Assembly: GCA_963383645.1 (NCBI GenBank)
Contig: OY726573.1
Coordinates: forward strand, 21,001,845-21,065,844
Direction: 5' to 3'
Source of the DNA: Muscardinus avellanarius
Lineage: Eukaryota > Chordata > Mammalia > Rodentia > Gliridae
DNA: 64,000 nt
Part shown: in pieces, positions 11,575 to 22,740 of the stretch
Layout: each line of letters starts with the position of its first letter
Position numbering within the stretch: position 1 is the stretch's first letter
Notes under the pieces: model-generated
Seen by the model: the letters and a program-made list of their open reading frames with translations, nothing else
Database searches by the model: none
Told to the model about the DNA's origin: nothing
Made by a program: the position numbers and the translations under genes

Positions 11575-11978
11575 AGCTGGGAAAGATGGTACAAGGATAT
11601 AATCCCAGTACTTGGGAGACTGAGACAGAAGGATCACAGTTTTGACACCAGCCTTAGCAACTTAGCAAGACCCTGCTTCAAAATAGTAAAGAAAGGCTGG
11701 GCGTGGTGGCGCATGCTTGTATTCCCCGCTCTTGGGAGGCAGAGACAGGAGGATCGCGCAGGTTCGAAGCCAGCCCCGCGCGCTGGCTTAGGAGACCCTG
11801 TTTCCAAAATAAAAATGTAAAAAAAAATAGGTCTGGGAGTGTAGCCTGGAGGTAGAAGGGCTTCCAGGAACCCCAGTACCACCAAAAAAGAAAAAAAAAT
11901 AGTAAAGAAAAATAGGGCTGGGGTGTAGCTCAAAGGTAGAATATACCTGTGTTTAATGCCCAGTGCAAAAAAAAAAAA
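11575..11978 (+). mobile_element. Old B1-dID SINE split by a younger SINE
   Basis: The head half is 11575-11694 and the ID half 11911-11978, ending in a long A run. The split is at the A-rich linker. Confidence 0.88.
11695..11896 (+). mobile_element. Type B SINE nested in older SINE, 14-bp TSD
   Basis: Short subfamily: the head is followed by CCAGCCCCGCGCGCTGGCTT and the module ends GGCTTCCAGGAACCCCAGTA. The duplication AAATAGTAAAGAAA (11681-11694 and 11897-11910) is exact. Confidence 0.93.
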
Positions 11979-12151
11979 AAAAAAAAAAAGGCAAGAATTA
12001 AGGTTGCCAATCAGCTGACCCAGACATAGGCAGAATAGCATGGGTAATCGAGATTGGCCCAGCATCACCAAAAGAGTCTTTATAGTTAAGAGGAGGAGGC
12101 AGAAGAGAGAGAACCAGAGATAGCCCAGACTTGCTAGCCTTTAAAACAGAG

Positions 12152-12299
12152 GAATGGGGCCAGGAGCCACGGTACAAGGACAACTTAGTAAGACCCTGCT
12201 TCAAAATAAAAAGGGCTGATGTGTAGCTAGCTCAGTGGTAGAGTACCCCTGGATTATAATGGGATTGACACAGTTCCACAAAAAAAAAAAAAAAAAAAA
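12152..12299 (+). mobile_element. Truncated or internally deleted SINE
   Basis: Only a remnant of the head (GGAGCCACGGTACAAGGAC) is joined to the second half of the dimer, with an ID module interrupted near 'GGATTATAATGGGATTGAC', then an A tail. Confidence 0.75.
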
Positions 12300-13497
12300 G
12301 GAAATACCCTGTGACATTTAGCCACAGTCTGGCATGAAGCACTGAGCCTTAAAGAAAGGACATGTAGACTCCTGACCTCCACTGAGCCCAGAACTGGTGC
12401 AGCAAGAAGCCTCAACAGGTCACAGAGCTTGGACTTGCCACTGGGAGGCGGAGCTGCCCACACACCACTTCAGGCTGGGTTGCTGGCCCGGGAAGCTTCC
12501 AGCTTCTGCCTCAACCACCCACACAGGGTTCAGGGCCCTCTGGCCTGTGGACGCCTGGCTCAGCCTCACTCTAGCCCTGGCCTAGCCCCAGTGCTTCTTG
12601 GACCCTCCCAGGGTTTGCAGGCCCACTTCCTGCTCCTCACGTGTTCTGCCCCTGTTTTCTGTTTTGCTATTCTTGTGTTTTAAGGACTTACTCTAAAGCC
12701 CTGTGGCCTGAAAGTTTCCCTGGGGACTTCAGAAGCAATAACTCTTAGAGAAACAACAGGCAGGGAATCACCTAGTGCTTTCCTGACTTGTTCAGCTTCT
12801 TTGGGCCTCCCTTGCCTCAACACCCAAGCAGAGACCTGGACCGCTGTGGAGGCCATGTGCTCTCATGTCTCTTTCAGAAGGTGCTTTCTGTGGTTCTTGA
12901 TTCCTCGCAGCCACTGTGCCAATGTGGGAACAAACTCAGCCCAGGCCCACCACTTACGTCATAATCCTCAATGATACAAACCTGACTCTTCCTCCTCATC
13001 TCTCGCACCTCTCCCTCTCCTTCTCCACCGCCACCACTGGCCTCTCTCCTTCCTTCTTCCACCATCTTTCTCAGAGTCCTTACCTCTTCTACCTTCCTCC
13101 CTTTCTATCTGCTTTCTCCCAAAGACCTCTTCTATAATGGATGACACCAAGAGACATCCGTACCTCCCTTCTGGCTTCCCCATGGAGCCAGCCAGCCGTC
13201 ATATTACATCTGACAGTTCAGAGACTTCTCAGCCCCAATGCCAAATCAAATCAGCTCAGCCGTCATCATCTGCTCACAAGCCCAATTCACTCCCAAGATA
13301 GGCTCACCTTGATTTCCACATGTTACTGAGCCTGGGTTCTAGAAGGCTTCTTCCATGTAGCTAGACAACAGACCCTGCTACCCAGCCTCCTGTTCTGGGA
13401 TAGCAATTCCCTCATACAGAGGACATTCTCCAATGTGCATTGTATGCCAGGTACACAGACTACACCATCCATCCCCCTCCAAAACTCCCTGATCTCA
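12300..13497. other. Unique intron with pyrimidine-rich block
   Basis: No exon signature. 12980-13130 is strongly pyrimidine-rich on the plus strand (CTCCCTCTCCTTCTCC and similar). This explains the charged, low-complexity minus-strand frames there. Confidence 0.5.
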
Positions 13498-13697
13498 GCT
13501 GGGCATGGTGGTGCAAACTTATAATCCCAGTACTTAGGAGGCTGAGACAAGAGGATCACAGGTTCACAGCCAGCCTCAGCAATTTGTGAGGCCTTCTGCT
13601 ACTTAGTGAGACTGTTTCAAAATAAAAGAATATAATAAGGCTGAGGGGTAGCTCAGAAGTAGAGTGCCCTGGGTTCAATCCCCAGTACCCCCTAAGA
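13498..13697 (+). mobile_element. B1-dID SINE
   Basis: Full dimer from GCTGGGCATGGTGG to 'CAATCCCCAGTACCCCC', moderately diverged. Confidence 0.88.
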
Positions 13698-13801
13698 AAA
13701 ACTATCTAGATCTCATATTTCAAAGCAGGGAGCCAATTACAACACAGAGTTGAAATTCTTTATTTTTGTCATTAATTAATTCTAAACTTGAAGGCTGATT
13801 C

Positions 13802-13862
<61 letters not shown>

Positions 13863-13863
13863 G
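13802..13863 (+). repeat. (GTT)n microsatellite
   Basis: About 20 GTT units with two GAT interruptions near the start. It abuts the tail side of a minus-strand SINE, so its complement (AAC)n probably grew from the A tail. Confidence 0.95.
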
Positions 13864-13864
13864 G

Positions 13865-14143
13865 AGATGGGACCTAGAGGCATTCTACATTCAAGCTACA
13901 CCTAACACTTTTTCTATTTTTTAATTTTCTTTTATTTTACTCTATATTTTGTACTGCATATTAAACCCAGGAGCATTCTACCTCTAAGCTACATCACTAG
14001 CCCTTTCTATCTTTTGTTTTGAAATACAGTCTCCTAGGTTGCTCAAAAGTCTAAGTTGCATGAGGCTGGTCTTGAACCTACAATCCTTTAGTCTCAGCCT
14101 TCCAAATACTGGGATTTACAAGCATGCTCTACCATGCCTGGTT
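13865..14143 (-). mobile_element. B1-dID SINE with two ID modules (antisense)
   Basis: Two ID blocks in a row (GACCTAGAGGCATTCTACAT and ACCCAGGAGCATTCTACCTC) precede the linker and B1-like head, so this copy carries a supernumerary ID unit. Confidence 0.8.
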
Positions 14144-14495
14144 CTATTTTTTATTTTAAAACGGTGCCTCACTAAGCCGGGCGTGGTGGCACACACTTGT
14201 AATCCCTGCCCTTGGGAGGCTGAGACAGGAGGATCGCACAGGTTCGAAGCCAGCCTCAGCTACTTAGTGAGGTTCTCAGCAATTTAGTGAGACCCTGTCT
14301 CCAAATAAAAATATAACATAGGTCTGGGAATATAGCCCGGAGGTAGAAAGTCCCTGGGTTCCACCCCCAGTACCACAAAAAAAAATAAATAAATAAATAA
14401 CAGTGCCTCACTAAACTGCTGAGGCTGGCCTCGAACCTGTAATCCTCCTGTCTCTGCCTCCCGAGTATTGGGATTACAGGTCTTCACAGCTTGAT
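14144..14495 (-). mobile_element. SINE fragment split by a type A SINE
   Basis: The linker/body part (14144-14175) resumes at 14401 and runs through 'CTCCCGAGTATTGGGATTAC' to the head end near 14495. No ID module remains on its own tail side. Confidence 0.8.
14176..14400 (+). mobile_element. Type A SINE nested in opposite-strand SINE
   Basis: A clean type A copy ending in (AAAT)n. The duplication CGGTGCCTCACTAA (14162-14175) and CAGTGCCTCACTAA (14401-14414) differs at one position. Confidence 0.93.
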
Positions 14496-14499
14496 TCTT

Positions 14500-15232
14500 T
14501 TTTATAATAACCTTTTTTCTCATCTTTAGGAAACTCATAAAAAATTAATATCTCTTATAAAGACAAATTATCTCTCAAAACTTTAGCAATTCCTTCTTAG
14601 CCGCTTGGCTTGTCTCAACTTTAGTTAAAGGCAAGGAAAATCTAATTGAACTCTTTTTATTACAAAGGAGCACGTGGCTATCTCATTTATGTATGCCTCT
14701 AACTGTGTACAATGACAAAATACCTGAGTGACTAGTAAATGATTAAAAATGGATATTTCTGGATGGCAGGATTACTAGGGAGTTATTAATTTTTAATAAG
14801 ATACTTATTTGTATTTTACAATTGTTTAAACCTTCTGCAATAAGCATATATCATTTTATTAAAAGTTGCTTCAAGTGTTTTGCTGTTTACTTATAAAAGT
14901 GAGAAATCTTAGGAAAATTCTCTAAGAAAATACTTTTTGCTCATTGCCACATTCTTAAGGTCCATCAATGAGGATTCAACAATCGGTCACCTACTGTGAG
15001 TATTTATTAAGCACTTACTGTGGGCACCTTACATACCGGGTTCTGTGGTGCTCAGTCTGTGTGAACCGCAGCCATTTGGAGTGGGTTTCTCCGGATTCTG
15101 CAATGCCGTGCCCCAAACACAAGCACCTTTGTAGTCACGCGTAATGTCTACTGCACAAGGAAGAAAGGTGCTGGTGGAGCTCAGGGTCTTCCACGATGGA
15201 GCTCCCAGGGGAGGACAGCCCTGACACTGTAG
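14500..15232. other. AT-rich unique intron
   Basis: AT-rich with no recognised repeat except a short MIR-like 'TATTTATTAAGCACTTACTG' at 15000-15020. Confidence 0.45.
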
Positions 15233-15945
15233 TGAGTTAAATGCTATCCCCCAAAGATAGTCCAAATTCAAAAGTCTGTGAATGTAACCTTATCTAGGGA
15301 AAAAAGGTCTTGGAAGATGCTATGGTATAAATGAATAGGTCCTCTCAAATTTCATACGTTCACATTTAAACCTGAGTTGATGGCTTCAGAAGGCAGGGCC
15401 TTTGGGAAGTATTCAGTTCATGAGGGCTTTATCATTGTGAACAGGATTAAGGTCTAGAAAGAAAGCCTGCACCAGACACCAAATCTGCCAGCACCTTAAT
15501 CTCGGGCTTTCCAACCTCCAGAGCTGTGAGAAATAAATTTCTAGTGGTTATAAATGGCCCAGGCCAAGGCATTTTGTTACAGAAGCCGAAGGGACTGACA
15601 CACCAGATACAATTGAGATAAGAATCTCAAGAGGAGGACATCATTCTGGATTACCCAAGTGGTAATCTAGAAATATCCAGTGATGCACAAACAGAGACTT
15701 AGCCCTGGGCTAAAAGAAGGCTCGTGAATATAGAGGCAGAGAGCTGAGTCAGGCACCCCAAGCCAAAGGAGGCCTGGAGCCAGGAGAGGCTGGATGAGCA
15801 AGGATTCTTCCCTGGGGCCTGAGACCGCAGCAAGACCCTGATGACACCCTCGTTTCAGATTTCTGACCTCCAGAACCATGAGAAAATAAATTCCTATTTA
15901 TTAATAAATTCCCCTGAATTGGTGTAATTTGTTCTATATCAGCCC
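15233..15945 (+). mobile_element. Ancient LTR-type repeat split by a MaLR LTR
   Basis: The left part 15233-15317 has ATCCCCCAAAGATAGTCC and GTGAATGTAACCTTATCT. The right part from 15605 has AATTGAGATAAGAATCTC and ends 'CCTCCAGAACCATGAGAAAATAAATT'. Both belong to one mammal-wide LTR-like consensus that I remember but cannot name with certainty. Confidence 0.55.
15318..15604 (+). mobile_element. MaLR (MLT1-like) solo LTR
   Basis: It begins TGCTATGGTATAAATG, has 'GGCAGGGCCTTTGGGAAG', 'CATGAGGGCTTTATCATTG' and 'CCAACCTCCAGAGCTGTGAG', and ends 'AAGGGACTGACACA'. This is an ERVL-MaLR LTR without internal sequence. Confidence 0.7.
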
Positions 15946-17475
15946 TAGAAACAAATATGCACCCAAAGCCTGAAACTCCAGCTCCACACTCAGCCAAGAG
16001 CAGAGAGTCTGCCTACAGTCTGGGTGAGTCAACAGGAGGGAGCCACGTGGGAAGTACCTGCTGAGGCTCCAAACTGCACAGGTGACCTCCCTTCCAACAA
16101 ACACAGAACCCACCATCCAGTGGCCCCAAAGCGCCAAACACTAGGCCTCAAATGAGTGACACAAATGATACTCATTTATCTGACCCCCAGGCTGGACACA
16201 GAATCTAGCAATACCTACTGCTGAGCTGTCTCAGTAAAGTGTCTATGGCAGCTGGAAGAGAAGGGCAGGATTATCAATAAAGCCACTCAGCAAGCATTTG
16301 GCTTATGTATCATGACAGCCACTAGCATTGCCTGTACCAATGCAGAGCACCTATATTGTGCCTGGTCCTTTATGATGCCCTTTGCCAACTCACTTCCCAC
16401 TTAATCCAATAGCAGTGCTAGTTGGTGAGTTCAGGTCTACAAAAGAAGGAGCCTCTGAGGTTGGCAGAACCTCAGAACTGAACCGCAGGCAGTTACTAAA
16501 TCACAGGACCAGGACCAAGGCTCTATGCCCAAACAGTACAATTTACTGGGGAAAGCAGGATCTTAAAGAAATGGGGATGTCACAGATCCAGGTGCTAGAT
16601 TCTGGGTGGGATGGCTGAAGTGTTATTAGGGAAGTACCCAGAATGCCCAGTGCTCTGTCCAGGTCTTACTGATTGAATGAGGTGAGCCACGTTGAGCCTG
16701 AACCAACAAGCAGAAAGATGAAGCCTAAGGAAGAAGGGTCCCTCAACAGAGCACCTTTGCCAGTCCTCCAGAGACCCCAGAGGGTGGCTGCACCCCAGAT
16801 CACCTCCCAGGGCCTTGCATCACCCTGCTTTCCAATGTTCCCCATAAGGTCAGGGTCTGTCCCAGAAATATTAGGCTCATTTTAACTAGTAGCTTCGGCC
16901 AAAAATAATTAGGAAGGGAAATTCTGGTGGGGACAAGCATCATAAAATGAGTCTGAAGGCCAGCCTCAGAACTCTCCATAGCCCTGAATTATCCAAGTCT
17001 CTATATGACTCAATCCCAAAAACCTTCAGAGGGATACTGGCCTCACAGGCTCTTCCTGTCACCATGGGGACCACCTGGCCTGTGACTCCTGCTTAGGTCA
17101 AGGCAGCCTGACTCAGAAAACAAGAGTGAAGAGCCTAATCCAGGAAGATGCCCACCCCAAGGTCCCTCCTCTAGGCCTGTCTTGATTTGCTGGATCCTCT
17201 TTTGCCAGATCCTCTTCTGGGGCCTTTCTCTGACACTCTTAATGTCAGCCACACTGATCAAGCAGGGCTTAGGTGTCTGATACTCACATGGAGACACTCA
17301 CACCAAATGCAATTTTTAATTCTTGTTCATTCCATGCTGTGGGTGCCTGGCAAGGCAAAAATCAGGGAGCCCTAAGGAGAAACTAACATTAACAACTGAA
17401 AAACTGTGTACTTCCAAACTTTCTCTCTAAACATGGCTATCTTAGAAATGAAGTTTATCTTTCAGAAACAAAGGT
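15946..17475. other. Unique intron sequence
   Basis: No exon recognised. There is a weak antisense MIR-like block near 16340-16500. 16870-17000 (AAAAATAATTAGGAAGGG onward) is not obviously repeat-derived and could be conserved non-coding sequence, but that is a guess. Confidence 0.4.
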
Positions 17476-17479
17476 TTTT

Positions 17480-17645
17480 TTGGGGGGAAGAAGAAGAATA
17501 TTTATGTAGTACATGCTACATGCCTCTAAGTGATAAATGCACAGAATCTCAACTAATTCTCCCTACAACCACATGAGGCAGGAACTCTTATGACCCCTGT
17601 TCTGCACACAAGGAAAGTGAGCACAGAGAAGCTGCACAGGTAAGA
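17480..17645 (-). repeat. MIR relic (antisense)
   Basis: 'CTACATGCCTCTAAGTGATA...CTACAACCACATGAGGCAGG...GTGAGCACAGAGAAGCTG' is the reverse-strand MIR order. Confidence 0.65.
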
Positions 17646-18098
17646 AGCGGGGATGGTCCTAACCCCCGGCAGGCTGGCTCCAGAAACCCATCCTCAACCG
17701 CTTCTCTATGTGGCTTCATCTCATTGAAGAAGCACTCCACGGGGAGTCAGGACCGGGTTGAAAGAAATGAATAAAGTGTCCATGGGAGGGGAGATCCTGT
17801 GGCCAGCATGAAGGTAAGCGAGATGGGCTGGAGAATTACAGGAGAGAGGAAGAAGGTTCCCAGAGAAAATTCTGAGGGCCCAGCCAGCCTGTTCTTCATA
17901 CACATAAGAGAAAAAAATACAAGGCCCAGGTGGATGGACACTTAGGGCAAGACCTGAGGCCTGGGCTCTATCAACAATTCTAGGCAGCAGGGCTTCCCTC
18001 TGGGACCTCCAGCTCAGGAGGACTGGGACACAAAAACACATGGGAACAGGCAAGGGTTCCAGGAGCTAGTATCTTTGGGCTCCCACAAAGAAGCTCTG

Positions 18099-18285
18099 AG
18101 CTGGGCATGGTGGTGCACACCCGTAATCCCAGTACATGAGAGGCTGAGACAGGAGGATCGCAGGTTCAAGTTCAGCCTCAACAACTTAGTGAACCTCTCA
18201 GCAACTTAGCAAGAGACTGTTTCCAAATAAATAGAGCTGGAAGTGTAACTCAGAGGTAGAATGTCCCTGGTTCAATCCTCAGCTC
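18099..18285 (+). mobile_element. B1-dID SINE
   Basis: AGCTGGGCATGGTGG head and a shortened linker (TTTCCAAATAAATAGAGCTG) before the ID module. Confidence 0.88.
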
Positions 18286-18364
18286 AAGAAAACAAGAAGG
18301 GAAGAAAGAGCAGACAGAAAGAAAGAAAGCAGGCAGGCAACAAGCTGCAACAGCAGCTGTTTCT

Positions 18365-18545
18365 CAAAGACAAGGGTCTCATCATCACCATCATCACTAT
18401 GTACCTACTGTGTGTTGGGCTCTCCATTAGATACTTTGTGGATTACTCCAGTCTGGCTCAAACCCACTCCTCCACATGGCCACTGTCCCTCTTATACAGA
18501 TGAAGAGACTGGAGGTCAGAGAGACCGAGTGACTTGCTCAAAAGA
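18365..18545 (-). repeat. MIR relic (antisense)
   Basis: 'CTATGTACCTACTGTGTGTTGGGC' and 'ATACAGATGAAGAGACTGGAGG' followed by 'AGTGACTTGCTCAAA' give the antisense MIR order. Confidence 0.7.
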
Positions 18546-18554
18546 CTCATGAAG

Positions 18555-18670
18555 TAGCAGTTACCACAGCACAGGCTTTGGGCCACAGACAGACCTGAGC
18601 CCCATCTGGTCTCTGCCACTCACCAGCTATGGAAACTGGAGCAAATAACTCAACCTCGTATGACAATTTC
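18555..18670 (+). repeat. MIR relic (sense)
   Basis: 'AGCACAGGCTTTGGGCCACAGAC' then 'CTCTGCCACTCACCAGCTATGG' and 'AAATAACTCAACCTC' follow the sense MIR order. It lies head to head with the antisense MIR. Confidence 0.6.
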
Positions 18671-19313
18671 AGTCAGCGATGCCACAAGTAATCCGTCTCA
18701 AATGACAATTCCAAATGATTGTCAGGGGCTGCCACTGTGCTTTATTGGACAGGATTCTGAGACCACATCTAAGCTCTGGGGAAACAGTGCCACAATCAGT
18801 TACTAATATCTGTCACGGGGCAGATGGTGGAGTGATGATACAAATGTCACGTATGATCTGTCCCTAATCTACAGAAACACTATGGCTGGTAGAGACACTA
18901 CACAAGTGCACATCTATAGCCAGTAGATTTTTTACTAAGATGCCAAAGTGATTCAACTGGGGAAAGAAATGTCTTTTCAATACAGGCTGCTGGAAAAATG
19001 GGATCTCCATATGGGAATAAGTAGACCTGGACCTTACACTATGAATCCATAGTTAAACAGAGATGGATCTCAATTGGTTCAATATTATTAGTAATCAGGA
19101 AAATGAAAATTAAAAACTCAAAGGCTAACATTAAAAAGACTAACAAAGGCAAACCCAAGAGGACGTGAACGAGCCAAAACTAAGGATGTTTCAGGTAGAA
19201 ATATAAAGTGGTACAACTGTTGGCAAATAGTCTGACACTTTCAAATGAAGTTAAACATTCACCTGACCCAGCAATTCTTTTCCCAAATATTTACCTAAGA
19301 AAGATGAAAACAC

Positions 19314-19528
19314 AGCTGGGTGTGGTGAGGCATGTTTATAATCTCAATAGTTGGGAGGCTGAGACAGTAGGATCACAGGTTTGTGGCCAGCCTCCACTAC
19401 TTAGTGAGGCCCTCTGCAACTTAGAAACTAACTTGTTTCAAAATAAGGAATAAAAATAGGGCTGGGGGTGTAGTTCAGAGGTAAAATGCCCCTAGGTTCA
19501 ATTGCCAGTACCGAAAAAAAAAAAAAAA
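19314..19528 (+). mobile_element. B1-dID SINE
   Basis: Full dimer with A16 tail, inserted in the L1M relic. Confidence 0.88.
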
Positions 19529-19806
19529 ACCAGAAGGAAAAATGAAAATACATGTCCAAACAACAAAACTTACACCAGAATGTTCATAGCATTTGGCTAT
19601 TCCTTGTAGGTTAAAATGAAGCAACTCAAATCTCCCTTGATAAGAGAACATGCAAACAATATTTATATAATGAAATATTATACAATAGAAAGGAACAAAA
19701 TACTTTTACATTCAGCCTTATGGGAAAGTCTCACAAAAACTAACTACACTGAGCTGGACACAATAAAGTATATACTATATGATTCCATTTAAGCTAAATT
19801 CTAGAA

Positions 19807-20024
19807 AGCCAGGCGTGGTGGCACATGCTTGTAATCCCAGCATCCGGGAGGCTGAGACCAGAGGATCGGTTCACAGACAGCCTCAGCTACTTAGCGAGGC
19901 CCTTCACAACTCAGTGAGACCCTGTTTCAAAAAATAAAAAGACTAAAAAATAGGGCTGGAAATGTGGCTCAGAGGTAGACTCCCCTGGGTTCCATCCTCA
20001 GTACCGGAAAAAAAAAAAAAAAAG
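19807..20024 (+). mobile_element. Type C SINE, 8-bp TSD
   Basis: AAGCCAGGCGTGGTGG head and 'CAGTACCGG' plus A tail. The direct repeat TTCTAGAA is at 19799-19806 and 20025-20032. Confidence 0.9.
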
Positions 20025-20034
20025 TTCTAGAATA

Positions 20035-20642
20035 GACAAAGCTATTTTTTTTTCCTTTTTCAATACTTCTAATAGTGTATTGCAACTATACATCATAGCA
20101 AGGTTCAAAATGATAAAAAAAATATGCATGCACACAGTTCTTGGTGTATTTCCTTTGGTATCTGACCCTCCTCCTCTCCTCCTCCCCATAAATGTTAATG
20201 AAATTGATAGTAATTCTTTAATATATTCCCATAGTATTATTTAAACTGTTTCCTTCCTCAGTCCTCCTTTTCCCCCTCCTCAGCTCCCTTCCCCAGTCCC
20301 ATTCCACTATTCTCCAGGTCTCTCTCTACATTATTTAAAGTTCCTTATGTTTCCTATTTTCTCTTCCACGTAGGAGAGAGAATACACAACCCTTGACTTT
20401 CTGAGACTGGCTGATCTCACTAAGCATAATGTTTCTGTAGTTCTATCCATTCTCCTGCAAATGACATAATTTGTTCTTCTTTATATCTTAGTAGAATTCC
20501 ATTATGTGTATATACCACACTTTCTTTATCCATCATCTGTTGATGAACATCTGTTCCATAATTTAGCTATTGTGAATTGTGCTGCTATAATCATGGATAT
20601 ATATGCATAGGTATAGTATTCTAACTTTAATTCTTTTAGGAA
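20035..20642 (-). mobile_element. L1 3' end, antisense and 5'-truncated
   Basis: Reverse-complement L1 tail. On the minus strand it runs from the ORF2-end block (GCAGCACAATTCACAATAGC, GGAATTCTACTAAGATATAA, ACAAATTATGTCATTTGCAG) into a purine-rich 3' UTR and an A tail, seen as T-rich at 20043-20058. It lies inside the older L1M. Confidence 0.75.
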
Positions 20643-20928
20643 AATACAAAGGAAGTTAATTCAAGGTGTATCAAAACAATTTATGATTAAAAAAAATCAG
20701 AACACTGCAGAGGGCAATTGGGACTAACCACCAAGGAACACGGAAAAACTTTCTTGGGTGATAGAAATATATCTTGAACAGAGTTTGGGTCACACTGGTG
20801 TATTCATTAATAAAAATATAGAGAAAATTTAGGCATTTGCATGTATATAATTTTTTAAATTATGTTATACCTAAAGTTATACCTAATTTGAAAGGCATAT
20901 AAGCTAGTTGTCCTTAAAACATGAACAA

Positions 20929-21132
20929 GCCAGGCATGGTGGTGCACGCTTGTAATCCCCACGCTTGGGAGGCGGAGACAAGAGGATCATGCAGGTTTGA
21001 AGCCAGCTGTGCTGGCTTAAGAGACCCTGTTTCCAAATAAAAATATAAAAAAAAAAACAGGTGTCAGGGAGTGTAGCCCGGAGGTAGAAGGGTTTCCAGG
21101 AACCCCAGTACTGAAAAGAAAAAAAAAAAACA
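20929..21132 (+). mobile_element. Type B SINE
   Basis: The deletion subfamily: 'CCAGCTGTGCTGGCTTAAGAG' replaces the longer body and the module ends 'GGGTTTCCAGGAACCCCAG'. Confidence 0.9.
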
Positions 21133-21149
21133 TTTAAAAAATCAGGAAA

Positions 21150-21335
21150 AATAAGAGGCACATGCCTGTAATGCCAATACTTGGGAGCCTGAGACAGGAG
21201 GCTTACAGGTTCAAGGCCAACCTCAGCAATTTAGTAAGGCCCTGAGCAACTGTTTCAAAATAAAATGGGCAAGAAGTATAGTTCAGAGGTACAATGCTCC
21301 TGGGTTCAATCCCCAGTATCCCCCCCAAAAAAATC
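21150..21335 (+). mobile_element. B1-dID SINE, 5'-truncated
   Basis: Starts at GAGGCACATGCCTGTAATG and ends at 'CAATCCCCAGTATCCCCCCC' plus A. Confidence 0.85.
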
Positions 21336-21864
21336 AAGGAAAATATGCCCATTCACAGGTGTACACACACAAGGAGGTGGATTCATGCAGAAGGGGCACA
21401 TGCAAACCCCCAAGGGGCACCCTCACCCTGAAGAGGTGGGTGACCTCAAGCAGAGTACCGGCTGGCTGCCCTCTGGCCATGGTAATGGGGGGGACAAATA
21501 CCTGCTCTCTCAGGTTTCCGTCAAGCTTTTCTTGAAGAGAGGAACACAGGCCTCCTTGCCAATGTCCTGGAGCCCATCCTGATCAGCCCCAGAATTCCCC
21601 ACAAAATACCTTCCCAGAGACCCCACTTAGGTCATCTGCCCCAGGCGTAGCTGGGACCCACACTGTCTGTTCAGGAGCCACTTCCCAGCCGTCCTTTGAC
21701 TTCTTATAGGCCAGGGGACAGGGAGCCCCAGAGCAGTGAGCAACTGACTTAAGACAGGGAGTGAGGACGAGAAGAAGGAGCAAAGTGGAGAGAGAGATTT
21801 AGGACTGGGGCAGTGGAAAGGGAGAGAGACTGGCTTGTGAGCAATTCATGAGCACAGTAAAGTA
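21336..21864. other. Unique intron sequence
   Basis: No repeat or exon recognised. Frames here are short, on both strands and unconvincing. Confidence 0.5.
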
Positions 21865-21865
21865 G

Positions 21866-21948
21866 GTGGGTGGGGTGCGGCTCAGTGGCAGGGCACTTGG
21901 GTGGCATGCACAAGGCCCTGGATCCCATCCCCAGCACCATTAAGAAAA
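21866..21948 (+). mobile_element. ID element
   Basis: 'GGGGTGCGGCTCAGTGGCAG' and 'GCATGCACAAGGCCCTGG...CCATCCCCAGCACC' are the canonical tRNA-derived ID order, unlike the derived ID module in the dimeric SINE. Confidence 0.88.
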
Positions 21949-21949
21949 G

Positions 21950-22093
21950 GGCATGGTGGTGCACACTTGTAATCCTAGTACTTGGGAGGCTGAGACAGAA
22001 GGATCACAGGTTCTCAGCCAGCCTCAGCTACTTAGTGATGCCCTGCACAACTTAGTGAGACCCTGGGTTCAATCCTCAGTACCACAAAAAAGG
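21950..22093 (+). mobile_element. B1-dID SINE with internal deletion
   Basis: The body 'GGCATGGTGGTGCACACTTG...CTTAGTGAGACCCTGG' joins directly to 'GTTCAATCCTCAGTACCAC'. The linker and the start of the ID module are lost, probably by deletion between the CCCTG repeats. Confidence 0.85.
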
Positions 22094-22510
22094 GGAAACA
22101 GTGTAGAAACAAGACTTCCTGTTTGTCATTTGTCCCTACAGACAGAACCCCATGCCTCCATTACCCTCTGCTGAAAAGGAGAAAGTCTGACAGAGGGCTG
22201 CCCTTAAACTCTCAGAAGAGCCATAAGAAGTTGAGAGAGGGTCACCTCCCAGCTGACCAGGCCAGCCCGGGGCCTAAGAGGCCCCAGGGACATGTCTCAC
22301 AATTCGGGACAAGTCAGATCAAGTCCCAGCATAGTCATATTGAACAAAATGCCCTGATAATAAAGAATATAGAAGGTCAATGCCAACTCCTTCACACACA
22401 CACCCCAGCCCAGAAAGGTAGGTCTCTGGTCCTGGGGGTTATCCCAGTCCCCAGGCTTCTATTAGGGCCCCCTTCAAATTCCCCACCTCACCCCCGGCTC
22501 CTCTCCACCC

Positions 22511-22606
22511 CACCGAGGAGCATCGTTTCATAGTGAGCCTCCTCAAGTGCTCCAACCCACCGAGGAGCCTCGTTTCATAGTGAGCCTCCTCAAGTGCTCC
22601 TCAACC
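22511..22606 (+). repeat. 47-bp tandem duplication
   Basis: Two adjacent units start CACCGAGGAGC at 22511 and 22558 and are almost identical (CATCG versus CCTCG, plus a small indel near the end). No repeat family is involved. Confidence 0.9.
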
Positions 22607-22624
22607 ATACAGGTTCTTCTGCTC

Positions 22625-22740
22625 AGTTACAGCCCTCTGTAGACAGTAAGCTCTTTGAAGGCCAACAACTGCTGCTTCAGCCCCACCCTGTGGGCTGGCA
22701 GGATACTGGGCACAGTCAGTGCTCCTAATACCTATTGATC
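22625..22740 (+). repeat. L2 3' end relic
   Basis: 'GTAGACAGTAAGCTCTTTGAAGG' then 'ATACTGGGCACAGTCAGTGC' is the L2 tail order. Confidence 0.55.

Larger units (their letters stand above)
19080..20900 (+). mobile_element. Old L1M 3' region, interrupted three times
   Basis: Sense L1M-like pieces lie at about 19080-19310 (GGCAAATAGTCTGACACTTTC, GACCCAGCAATTCTTTTCCC), 19545-19806 (ATGTTCATAGCATTTGGC, ATGATTCCATTTA) and 20645-20900 (TTTCTTGGGTGATAGAAATA and an AT-rich end). The interruptions are SINEs at 19314 and 19807 and an antisense L1 at 20035. It is non-coding and heavily decayed. Confidence 0.65.

Noticed and set aside
11634..12071. 145-codon minus-strand frame
   Set aside because: It is antisense translation of nested SINEs (repeated 'GFEPARSSCLCLP'-type text seen at many SINE loci).
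12968..13183. Arg/Glu-rich minus-strand frames
   Set aside because: Produced by a pyrimidine-rich low-complexity block.
21866..21948. tRNA-like sequence considered as a tRNA gene
   Set aside because: It is an ID element: box A and B resemblance remains, but there is no cloverleaf with a proper acceptor stem, and there is an A-rich tail.
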